16,451 nt of DNA from an uncultured Clostridia bacterium (GTDB lineage: Bacteria; Bacillota; Clostridia; Christensenellales; CAG-138), in the NCBI GenBank assembly GCA_937915925.1, contig CALGGM010000166.1, forward strand, positions 1 to 16,451. The letters are read 5' to 3'. The notes under the pieces are model-generated. The model was given only the letters and a program-made list of their open reading frames with translations. It searched no databases and was not told where the DNA came from. Shown piece after piece: positions 6,327 to 13,900 of the stretch (the first letter of the stretch is position 1; the number at the start of each line of letters is the position of its first letter). Position numbers and translations under genes: made by a program.

Positions 6327-7577
6327 ATGAAAACGGGAACGGACAACCGCAAAAAACGCATACGCCTCGCATGGATCGTTTCGGGGATCGTGCTTGGCGT
6401 GTCGCTGTTGATCGCGATCGTATCGATCGTGCGAGGGCATCGGACCGTGATCGATCTCGAAAACTACGTGAACGTCGGCACAGACGCGGGCGGAAATCCT
6501 GCGGTGCTCCTCGATGTGGACGCGATCCTAAACGACCTGCACCTGCCGAACCCGAACCGTCCCGGCGTGAATGCGTCGGACTATCCGGAGGTCTACGCGC
6601 TCTGCACGGCGAAGATGCACCTCTATCCGATCGACGATGAGCTCATGCGCGTCACGATCGAGGCGGACACGGACACGCTGGAGCGCTACGGCATCTCGTT
6701 TTTAAACACGACTTGGGAACAGCAGATCCGCGGCTTTGTGGAAGGCGCGACGCCGACGCCCATCCCGCTGCCGCCGGAAGCGACGCCTTCGCCCGAACCG
6801 ACGCCTGCGGCTGTGACCGAGGACGGATATCTCACCTCGCTTCTGGACGCCGAAGGAAATGGCGTGAACCTTCGCGCGGTATGCGAAGCGGTGCACAGCG
6901 AACGAGATTTTTTGTGCAAGGAGATATTCGGAAACAATTATGACACAACTAAGACACAAGTGGCGTTTATAGTATATACAGGCGGACGTCACAGAAACCT
7001 GTACCGCGCAAGCTACACCGCGACCTACCGTCCGGAGGACGGAACGGAGCCGTATTCGGTCTGGTTCACGGTCGACGTGTACGATCTGATCCGCACGGAC
7101 GGACAGATCGCGTTTTCAAGCATCGACGTGTCGATGTGCGAATCCGAAGAGGACAGCAAGCGCCTGCCCTCCAACGGAACGGCAACCAGACTTTGGGGCG
7201 GCGGCGTGCGCATGGACGGGAAGACAGGGTTCGATCTCAACGGGTTTGTGCGATTTGCGGATCAGCCGACAAGCTACCGCCTCGCAAACGGCGTCTACTG
7301 GTCGCCGACGTATGACGCGCTGAGTGAGGACATGATCTGGAAGCTGACGGCGGTGGACGGACACTCGCTTGCGAATCTTCTACGCTATGCGAGAAAGGAG
7401 ATCTACGCGCGCTACTACGTCGCGTTCGATCCGAAATCGGAGCGCGAGTTCTATGAGCACTACAACAGCTACGACTGGTACGAGGAGAGGCAGCCGGACC
7501 TCGAGTGGCTGATGACGGACGCGGAGCGGAACAACATCCGTCTGCTTCGCGAAATACAATCTTTGATCGAAAAGTAA
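6327..7577 (+). CDS. Membrane-anchored extracytoplasmic protein with C-terminal YARHG domain
   Basis: A 416-residue protein: short basic N-terminus, one membrane helix (about 14-36), then an outside portion. Residues about 42-130 are a domain beginning DLENYVNVGTDAGGNPAVLLDVDAIL and ending ISFLNTTW, which occurs twice in the product at 8285-9874. A Pro-rich linker with TPTPIPLPPEATPSPEPTP follows (142-160). A beta-rich region with TVDVYDL (about 205-340) matches the same part of the paralogue. Residues about 348-416 are a YARHG-type domain (YARKEIYARYYVAF, then DWYEE, then NNIRLLREI). Family knowledge places YARHG domains on the outer face of Gram-positive cells; the ligand is unknown. No other ATG, GTG or TTG upstream fits this frame. 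The only ribosome-binding-like sequence, GGGGAG (6320-6325), is just 1 base from the ATG. It is the first gene of a three-gene operon, 10 bases before the next. Confidence 0.8.
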   Translation: MKTGTDNRKKRIRLAWIVSGIVLGVSLLIAIVSIVRGHRTVIDLENYVNVGTDAGGNPAVLLDVDAILNDLHLPNPNRPGVNASDYPEVYALCTAKMHLYPIDDELMRVTIEADTDTLERYGISFLNTTWEQQIRGFVEGATPTPIPLPPEATPSPEPTPAAVTEDGYLTSLLDAEGNGVNLRAVCEAVHSERDFLCKEIFGNNYDTTKTQVAFIVYTGGRHRNLYRASYTATYRPEDGTEPYSVWFTVDVYDLIRTDGQIAFSSIDVSMCESEEDSKRLPSNGTATRLWGGGVRMDGKTGFDLNGFVRFADQPTSYRLANGVYWSPTYDALSEDMIWKLTAVDGHSLANLLRYARKEIYARYYVAFDPKSEREFYEHYNSYDWYEERQPDLEWLMTDAERNNIRLLREIQSLIEK

Positions 7578-7587
7578 GGAGCGTAAT

Positions 7588-8271
7588 ATGAAAACCATTC
7601 GCACCATTCTTGCAACCTTCGGGGTCACCTCGCTGCTGTACGGGCTGTTCGCGCTGATCTCGATGCAGCTGAACCCGGCGTTCACGGGACGGTCGATCTT
7701 TCAGCTGTTCCGCGACACGGGCTTTGTCGCGCTGGTGATCGGCATCGGCTGCGTGCTGTCGTTCGTCATCATGACGGTCGCGATCGTATCCTTCCGCGAC
7801 GACGGCGCGCGCAAAAAGCGTGAGTTCGCCTATGACGACGAGGAGGACGATTTCCTTGAGGAGGAGACCGTGCCGGAGGAACAGGCGGACGAGGCGGACG
7901 AGAGCTGGTCGCCCGAGATCAAGCGGAAGCAGCGCCGCGCGCTTAAGCACACCGAGGAAACGCCGGACCTGTTCGGCGACGACGAAGACGAGCCGGAGGA
8001 AACGATCCCGATGCGAAGCGACGTTTCCGAGCGCCGCAATCCGTTCCGCCGCGTTGAGGAAGCGCCGGAGGAACCGAAGGAAGAGCTGATCATTCCCGAA
8101 GCGGAGGAACCGCTTCCCGAGGAGAACGCGGCGTTCATGCCGCCCGAACCGACGGAGACGCCCGAAGCGGAGGAGCCGACGCCTGCGCCCGCCACGAAGA
8201 AGTGTATCTATTGCGGCAAGGCGATCGAGGCGGATTCCGCGTTCTGCATCTATTGCGGAAAGCGCGTGTAA
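7588..8271 (+). CDS. Small membrane protein with acidic cytoplasmic region and C-terminal zinc ribbon
   Basis: A 227-residue protein. Two hydrophobic helices (about 8-27 and 46-68) are followed by a long, very acidic, low-complexity region rich in Glu, Asp and Pro (about 80-200). A treble-clef/zinc-ribbon end follows: Cys206-X2-Cys209-X10-Cys220-X2-Cys223, with the repeated core IYCGK. The ribbon probably faces the cytoplasm, because both ends would lie on the same side of two helices. AAGGAG (7576-7581) precedes the ATG by 6 bases, and the gap to the previous stop is 10 bases. Zinc ribbons, single helices and YARHG-type outer regions often sit in one polypeptide in Firmicutes; here they occur on neighbouring genes of one operon. 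The biochemical role is unknown; a scaffold or regulator of the two flanking proteins is an inference from context only. Confidence 0.75.
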   Translation: MKTIRTILATFGVTSLLYGLFALISMQLNPAFTGRSIFQLFRDTGFVALVIGIGCVLSFVIMTVAIVSFRDDGARKKREFAYDDEEDDFLEEETVPEEQADEADESWSPEIKRKQRRALKHTEETPDLFGDDEDEPEETIPMRSDVSERRNPFRRVEEAPEEPKEELIIPEAEEPLPEENAAFMPPEPTETPEAEEPTPAPATKKCIYCGKAIEADSAFCIYCGKRV

Positions 8272-8284
8272 AGGAGGCGCAGCA

Positions 8285-9874
8285 ATGTCGAACACAATGA
8301 TTCGAAGACTGGTTGGCGGCGTCGGTGCCGCGCTGATCTTTCTGATCTGCGGCGTGGTGATCGCGGCGCACTTTCTGACCGGACGGAACCTGCAGCGCAT
8401 CGACGTTTCCGAATATACGACCGTCCAAAGCGACGGCAGCGGCGGCTATATTGCCGAGCTGGACGTCGACCGGCTGATCACCGAACAGCGGCTGCATAAC
8501 CCGACCGAGCTGGAGATCGACGACTATCCCGAGATCGCGGCGATCCGCGGGCTTTCTGTGCGCGTGACGCCGCAGGGCGACGCGTTCGAGCTGGAGACGG
8601 TCACGATGGGCGAGGACCCGACGGCGCTTTTGAAACGGCACGGGATCCGTCTCATCAACACGGTATGGACGGTGAACCGCGCCGAGCTCGACGGCAGCGG
8701 CGAAGCGGAGACGCCTTCGCGAAAGGACAAACTGGTCTTCTCCGATTACGTCGTGACGGTCAGAACGGACAACGGATTCGACGCGAAACTGGACCTTGTG
8801 CGGCTTCTCACGGACGCGGGATTTGACCCGAGCGCCGATCCTTCGTCGAGCATCGGCATGCGCGCGCTTTCGTCGCTGGACGTCGCGTGCCAGCAGACCG
8901 CCGAAGGCTATCGCCTGCAGACCACGAGCACGCTCCCGTCGGTCATGGACGATCTGAAAGCGGCGGGCATTACGGTCACGCACACGCAATGGACGTGGAC
9001 CGCGCGCGAGATGGAAGCGCACGTGGGAACGATCACGACCCTTGAACCGCATGCGCCCGAAACCGAGCAGCCCACGCCGCCCGAAACGCACGAGACGCCA
9101 AACCCCACGGACGCGCCGGAGACGGATGAACCCACGGCGGTTCCCGAAACGCCCGCGCCCGAAACGCCTGCGCCGACCCGCAGCGCCGATGCGATCGACA
9201 CGCTGTACGGCTTCGATCAGACCGAGGTCCGAAAGGCGATCCGCGCGGCGAAGGAGCAGAAGTACGGCAGCAGCATCGAGGCGAGCGAGGTCAAGTACAA
9301 TTACTTCGCGGTCGGCTCGTCGACGACCGAGCACGGCAACGTGTTCCGCCTCGTGTATAAGATCACGACGTCGAGCGGCACGGAATATCTGATCGCGGAC
9401 GTGTATGATCTCGAATCCGAAACGGGGTATGCGGCAAGCGACGTGAAGCTCAGCGTGGAAAGCAGCAGCACGAAGGCGAGAAGCACCGACGATCTGAAGG
9501 ACTACAAGGTGTATACGCTGACGGGCGGCAGCATGGTCTTTGCCGAGAACAAGGACAAGAGCCCGTTCGACAAGGACGGTCTCGTGATGGCGAAGAGTCT
9601 CACGGAATCGGTGAGCTACGACGAGCTTTGGGACATCCCGCAAACCGACGATCTGACGCTTCTGCAGCTACTTGGCTACGCGAGAAACGAGATGTTCGCG
9701 CGCGGCGGACACAAGTTCGGCGATTCGAGCAACTACCTGAAATACTTTAAGCAGTTTTCCTGGTACAAGCCGACCGGCTCGGTCTCCGCCGACGCCCTCG
9801 CCGAAAAGTACCCCGCCACCAAAAAGAACATCACCACGATCAAGTTCCTCGAAAAGCTGATCAAGGAAGGATAA
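8285..9874 (+). CDS. Membrane-anchored protein with duplicated extracytoplasmic domain and C-terminal YARHG domain
   Basis: A 529-residue paralogue of the 416-residue protein two genes upstream. It has one membrane helix (about 9-31) and then two tandem copies of the same roughly 90-residue domain. Copy one (about 41-130) begins VSEYTTVQSDGSGGYIAELD and ends GIRLINTVW. Copy two (about 152-238) begins FSDYVVTVRTDNGFDAKLD and ends GITVTHTQW. A Pro/Thr/Glu-rich linker follows (about 252-300), then a region shared with the paralogue (about 310-450, with IADVYDL and TGGSMVF). It ends in a YARHG domain (about 458-529: YARNEMFARGGHKF, FSWYKPTG, KKNITTIKFLEKL). AAGGAGG (8271-8277) lies before the ATG, and the gap to the zinc-ribbon gene is 13 bases. 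It is the last gene of the operon, followed by a strong terminator. The ligand and process are unknown; a surface-sensing or envelope-binding role fits the layout. Confidence 0.82.
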   Translation: MSNTMIRRLVGGVGAALIFLICGVVIAAHFLTGRNLQRIDVSEYTTVQSDGSGGYIAELDVDRLITEQRLHNPTELEIDDYPEIAAIRGLSVRVTPQGDAFELETVTMGEDPTALLKRHGIRLINTVWTVNRAELDGSGEAETPSRKDKLVFSDYVVTVRTDNGFDAKLDLVRLLTDAGFDPSADPSSSIGMRALSSLDVACQQTAEGYRLQTTSTLPSVMDDLKAAGITVTHTQWTWTAREMEAHVGTITTLEPHAPETEQPTPPETHETPNPTDAPETDEPTAVPETPAPETPAPTRSADAIDTLYGFDQTEVRKAIRAAKEQKYGSSIEASEVKYNYFAVGSSTTEHGNVFRLVYKITTSSGTEYLIADVYDLESETGYAASDVKLSVESSSTKARSTDDLKDYKVYTLTGGSMVFAENKDKSPFDKDGLVMAKSLTESVSYDELWDIPQTDDLTLLQLLGYARNEMFARGGHKFGDSSNYLKYFKQFSWYKPTGSVSADALAEKYPATKKNITTIKFLEKLIKEG

Positions 9875-9890
9875 ACAGGAAGTGACAGAA

Positions 9891-9915
9891 AGGCTCCTCG
9901 CACGGGAGCCTTTTT
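9891..9915 (+). terminator. Rho-independent terminator of the YARHG operon
   Basis: AGGCTCCT (9891-9898) pairs with GGGAGCCT (9904-9911) around the loop CGCAC, with one T-G wobble. The T-run continues to 9915. It lies 16 bases after the last stop codon of the operon. Confidence 0.93.
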
Positions 9916-10041
9916 GACGCCGCATCGCGCGTGATTGATAAGCGGATTGTGGGGTTCAAATGACAACCCCTCAGTCACCTCCGGTGACAGCTCCCCTTGC
10001 ACAGGGGAGCCAAGATGGATGCCAACGAATTGTGGGGGCGA

Positions 10042-10106
10042 TGGTACGCGGCAGACGACGCTTTGCGTCGTCGCGCGATCTACCGCTGTAATGGAGCGAA
10101 GCGGAA
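10042..10106. mobile_element. Small hairpin-bearing insertion inside a repeat palindrome (copy 1)
   Basis: A GGGCGGAT-type palindrome would read straight from TTGTRGGGGCG to GATCGCATCCGCCCG. Here it is split by about 65 bases. The inserted part starts TGGTACGCG and carries a perfect 8-bp hairpin, GACGACGC (10054-10061) and GCGTCGTC (10065-10072). It continues GCGCGATCTACCGCTGTAA and ends in a stretch rich in GAGCGAAG. The same flanks around a different hairpin occur at 10445-10489. Mobility is inferred only from its presence inside two unrelated repeats. Confidence 0.6.
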
Positions 10107-10177
10107 TGGATCGCATCCGCCCGTTTCGTTTCGCGCGGTTCAAAAGACAACCCCTCCGTCTGCCTGCGGCATCCACC

Positions 10178-10282
10178 CAATCCCGAAACATGGTCGTTGC
10201 GCGTCGCTGCGCTTCTTCAATTCCCTGTTTCGGTCGCAGCTCACCTCGCTCCTCCCCGCACTGCGGGCGCTCGGATCGCTGC
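10178..10282. repeat. Insertion of about 105 bases inside a double-hairpin unit
   Basis: Other copies of this unit run directly from GGCATCCACC to TCCCCTTGCACAGGGGAGG. Here about 105 bases separate GGCATCCACCC from CCCCTTGCATAGAGGAGG. The inserted part has an inverted repeat CCGAAACA (10183-10190) and TGTTTCGG (10226-10233), and a small hairpin CCCGCA-C-TGCGGG (10255-10267). No open frame is supported. The exact ends are approximate. Confidence 0.55.
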
Positions 10283-10369
10283 CCCCTTGCATAGAGGAGG
10301 CAAGATGGATGCCAACGAATTGTAGGGGCGGATCGCATCCGCCCGCATAAGGATGAAATATGGGAAAGG

Positions 10370-10398
10370 AGATCCTTCGTTATCACTCAGGATGACAC
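10370..10398 (-). repeat. Orphan end of a TCATTCTGAG-type element
   Basis: GATCCTTCG at 10371-10379 and CTCAGGATGACA at 10386-10397 match the right-hand end of the element at 10427-10602. No partner end is seen in the expected place to its left. Confidence 0.55.
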
Positions 10399-10426
10399 AC
10401 GTCTTGTTCGCGCCGCACCCCTATTA

Positions 10427-10602
10427 TGTCATTCTGAGGAGCGATGGTACGCGCGGGAAGCGCGCGATCTGCCTCTGTAACGAAGTGGAAGCGACGAAGA
10501 ATCTCCGTCATCTTACCCCGTAGGGGCGGATATCATCCGCCCGCGTAACGATGACAAATGAGGGAAGAAGATCCTTCGTCACCTCGTTTCTCAGGATGAC
10601 AC
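10427..10602. mobile_element. MITE-like element with TGTCATTCTGAG / CTCAGGATGACA ends
   Basis: The left end reads TGTCATTCTGAGGAGCGA and continues after an interruption as AGCGACGAAGAATCTCC (to 10505). The right end reads GAAGATCCTTCGTC (10567-10580) and then CTCAGGATGACA (10591-10602). The ends are imperfect inverted copies about 30 bases long, with a GGGCGGATATCATCCGCCC palindrome (10524-10542) in the middle. Sequences of the form GTCATTCTGAG...GAAGAATCT are, from general knowledge, widespread short non-coding repeats in bacteria. It encodes nothing. Calling it a MITE is inference from the inverted ends. Confidence 0.55.
10445..10489. mobile_element. Small hairpin-bearing insertion inside the MITE-like element (copy 2)
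   Basis: This roughly 45-base stretch interrupts the left arm of the surrounding element after GAGCGA. It shares TGGTACGCG at the start and GCGCGATCTGCCTCTGTAA after the hairpin with copy 1 at 10042-10106. Its hairpin is shorter and different: CGCGC (10450-10454) with GCGCG around GGGAA. Conserved flanks around an exchangeable hairpin is the notable feature. Confidence 0.55.
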
Positions 10603-10682
10603 ATGTTTTTGCGTGACGATTCGCAGGGACGGTGGGATCCCCGAAACAATGATACTCTGCGAAACCGCCGCAAATTCGGGGC

Positions 10683-10711
10683 TTTACAAACCGGCGGGTT
10701 TCGGATATAAT
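10683..10711 (+). promoter_or_regulatory. Promoter of the ileS T-box transcript
   Basis: TTTACA (10683-10688) and TATAAT (10706-10711) are separated by 17 bases. The spacer contains CCGGCGGG, recalling the CGGCGGG in the spacers of the promoters at 6292 and 16366. Transcription should begin near 10718, at the start of the T-box leader. Confidence 0.85.
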
Positions 10712-10714
10712 AAA

Positions 10715-10950
10715 TCGGAAATCGATGATCGGGACGAGTAGCGCGTAGGACGCCCTCAGCGAGCCGCGGTTGGTGCAAGGCGGCGGGAACAAGCGCGTGA
10801 AGATCACCCGGGAGTGGATCGGCGAACGCGTGCGCTGGTAGCCGTTCCCGTTTCCCCGCGTTAAGGGGCATTGAGTGGGCAGGGGGAACCCTGTCAACTG
10901 AGGTGGTACCGCGGAGTAGCTTCGTCCTCAAATGGACGGAGTATTTTATT
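10715..10950 (+). ncRNA. T-box riboswitch leader, isoleucine specific
   Basis: The leader of ileS carries the conserved T-box AGGTGGTACCGCGG at 10901-10914. Its TGGT would pair with the ACCA end of uncharged tRNA-Ile. Stem I is recognisable from GGGACGAGTAGCG (10730-10742), AGCGAG (10757-10762) and the GGTTGGTGC apical sequence. The likely specifier codon is ATC (10803-10805) in GTGAAGATCACCC, matching isoleucine. In this family, uncharged tRNA binding stabilises an antiterminator and lets transcription continue into the synthetase gene. The leader ends in the terminator described separately. Family and amino acid are secure; the exact specifier triplet is judged by eye. Confidence 0.93.
10921..10950 (+). 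terminator. Regulated terminator of the ileS T-box
   Basis: TTCGTCC (10921-10927) pairs with GGACGGA (10934-10940) around TCAAAT, followed by the T-rich run TATTTTATTTTT. It forms when tRNA-Ile is charged and competes with the antiterminator around the T-box sequence just upstream. Confidence 0.85.
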
Positions 10951-10963
10951 TTTGGAGGAAAGC

Positions 10964-13900
10964 ATGTATAAGAAAGTAAGCACCGACATGGACTTTGTTT
11001 CCCGCGAGAAGGAAACGCTGGCATTCTGGAAGGAGAACCGCGTCTTTGAAAAGAGCGTGGAATGGCGCAAGGGCGCACCCGCCTTTACGTTCTTTGACGG
11101 ACCGCCCACGGCGAACGGCAAGCCGCACATCGGACACGTTCTGACCCGCAGCATCAAGGACCTGATCCCGCGCTATAAGACGATGAAGGGCTTTGACGTC
11201 CTCAGAAAAGCGGGCTGGGATACCCATGGGCTTCCGGTCGAGCTGGAGGTCGAAAAGCAGCTGGGGCTCGACGGCAAGGAGCAGATCGAAGCCTACGGCG
11301 TGGAGCCGTTCATTCAGGCGTGCAAGCAGTCCGTGTGGAAATACGAGTCGCAGTGGCGCGAGATGAGCGATCGCGTCGGCTTCTGGTGCGATATGGACAA
11401 CCCCTATGTCACCTATAAGGACGACTATATCGAGTCCGAATGGTGGGCGTTAAAGACGATCCACGAGAAGGGACTTCTCTATAAGGGACACAAGATCGTC
11501 CCGTACTGCCCGCGCTGCGGCACGGCGCTTTCTTCGCACGAGGTTGCGCAGGGCTATCACGACGTCAAGGAGGTCTCCGCAATCGCGCGCTTCTATTTGA
11601 AGGACGGAAGCGGCACGGCGATCCTTGCGTGGACGACCACGCCGTGGACGCTGCCCTCGAACGTCGCGCTGTGCGTCAATGCGCACGAAACGTACTGTAA
11701 GGTCGTGCAGGACGGCAAGACCTATATCATGGCGGAAGCGCTGGTAAATACCGTTCTCGGCGAGAATGCCGAGATCGTCGAGACCTTCCCGGGCGAAGCT
11801 CTGGTCGGCACCGAGTACGAGCCGCTGTTTGATCTGCCCGTGAACTTCCGCGGAAAGCACGGCTATCGCGTCGTGGCGGACGATTATGTCACGCTGACCG
11901 ACGGTACCGGCGTCGTTCATATCGCGCCGGCGTTCGGCGAGGACGACAACCGCGTCGGCAAGGTCTGGGATCTGCCGTTCTTGCAGCTTGTCAACACCTC
12001 CGGTCATATGTGCGGCGGCACGCCGTGGGACGGGCTGTTCGTAAAGGAAGCGGATAAGCCGATTCTGAAGGCGTTGGAGGAGAGCGGAAAGCTCTTTGCG
12101 GCGCTTCCGTTTGAACACAGCTATCCGTTCTGCTGGCGCTGCGACACGCCGTTGATCTATTACGCCCGCGAAAGCTGGTTCATCAAGATGACCGCGGTCA
12201 AGGACAAGCTGATCGCGTTCAACAAGTCCGTCAACTGGATCCCCGAGACGATCGGCGAGGGCCGTATGGGCAACTTCCTCGAGAACGTCATCGACTGGGG
12301 CATCTCGCGTGAACGCTACTGGGGCACGCCGCTGCCCGTGTGGATGTGCGAATGCGGTCACGTCCATGTCATCGGCAGCAAGGCAGAGCTCAAAGCCATG
12401 AGCCGCAACTGCCCGGACGACATCGAGCTGCACAAGCCCTATATCGATCAGGTCGAGGTCGTGTGCCCGGAGTGCGGCAAGATCATGAAGCGCGAGCCGG
12501 TCGTTATCGACTGCTGGTTCGATTCGGGCTCCATGCCGTTTGCACAGTGGCACTATCCCTTTGAAAACAAGGAAGAGTTCGAGCGCCGCTATCCCGCCGC
12601 GTTCATCTCCGAGGCGGTCGATCAGACGCGCGGTTGGTTCTATACGCTGATGGCGGTCGCGACGTGTCTCTTCGATAAGGCGCCGTTTGAGAACTGCGTG
12701 GTCCTCGGACTGGTTTGCGATAAGGACGGCAAGAAGATGTCCAAACACATCGGCAACGTCGTCGCGCCTTCGGACGTACTCGACAAGCAGGGCGCGGACG
12801 CGGTCCGTTGGTACTTCTATACGGCAAGTGCGCCGTGGCTCCCGTCGCGCTTCTCCGGCGAGGCGGTCAGCGAGTATCAGCGTAAGTTCATGAGTACTTT
12901 GTGGAACACCTATGCGTTCTATGTGCTCTACGCCGACATCGACGGCTTCGATCCGACAAAGCATACCTTAAAGCGCGAGAACCTGTCGCTGATGGATCGC
13001 TGGATCCTCTCGCGGCTGCAGACGCTCACAAAGACGGTGGACGGCAACCTTGAAGCGTTCCGCATCACCGAGGCGGGCAGAGCGCTCGTCGAGTTTGCGG
13101 ACGAGCTTTCTAACTGGTACGTGCGCCGCTGCCGCGACCGCTACTGGGGCGCGGAGATGACCGACGACAAGGAAGCCGCGTACATGACGCTGTATACCGT
13201 ATTGAAGACGGTTTCGCTGCTGACCGCGCCGTTCTGTCCGTTCATGACGGAAGCGATCTATCAGAACATCGTGCGCTCGGTCGACGAGACCGCGCCGATC
13301 TCCGTGCATCTCAACGACTATCCCGCGGTCGACGAATCGTATATCGACGCGGAGCTCGAGGCGGAGATGAGCAAGGTTCTGAACATCGTCACGGTCGGCA
13401 GAAGCGCAAGATCGAGCGCGGGGCAGAAGACGCGTCAGCCGCTTTCGAAGATGTACGTGCAGGGCGAGACGCTCTCCGAACGCGCAGCCGAGATCGTCAC
13501 CGAGGAGCTGAACGTCAAGGAGATCGAATTCATCGAGAACGCCGACGCGCTGATGAGCTATAAGGTAAAGCCGCAGCTGAGAACCCTCGGTCCGCGCTAC
13601 GGAAAGCTCTTGGGAAAGATTTCTGCGCACCTTTCGGAAAACGGCGACGCGATCGTGCAGGCGCACCATGCGGGAAAGACCTATACATTTGAGATCGACG
13701 GCACGGCGGTCGAGCTTTCGGAAAACGACGTGCTCGTTTCGACGCAGCAGAAGGAAGGGCTCGTATCCGAGCAGGGCAGCGGCGTGACCGTTGTGCTCGA
13801 CACAAATCTGACGCCTGCGCTCAAGGAAGAGGGCCTGATGCGCGAGCTCGTTTCGAAGCTGCAGACGATGCGCAAGGAAGCGGGCTTTGAGGTGTCCGAC

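Larger units (their letters stand above)
9951..10344. repeat. Intergenic repeat cluster 3, with two interrupted copies
   Basis: The order is double-hairpin unit (9951-10020), palindrome broken by an insertion (10031-10123), double-hairpin unit broken by an insertion (10137-10310), then an intact GGGCGGATCGCATCCGCCC palindrome (10326-10344). Both double-hairpin units end in CAAGATGGATGCCAACGAATTGT before the following palindrome, showing the same composite arrangement as in the other clusters. No gene is supported in 9916-10682. Confidence 0.8.

Noticed and set aside
6146..6640. Open frame of 164 codons on the + strand covering the AT-rich patch and the start of the first YARHG gene
   Set aside because: Its first part is just the translated direct repeats, and its second part is out of frame with a well-supported membrane protein. 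It reads through that gene's promoter and start.
8135..9643. Open frame of 502 codons on the minus strand opposite the third operon gene
   Set aside because: Arg-, His- and Val-rich composition typical of a complementary-strand shadow, whereas the + strand gene has a membrane helix, domain duplication and YARHG end.
10183..10233. Insertion sequence indicated by the CCGAAACA / TGTTTCGG inverted repeat
   Set aside because: Too short to encode a transposase and there is no clear target duplication; kept only as an insertion of unknown type.
10871..10963. N-terminal extension of ileS from an ATG at 10871
   Set aside because: The extension lies within the T-box and terminator; the ATG at 10964 has a proper GGAGG and gives the family-typical N-terminus.
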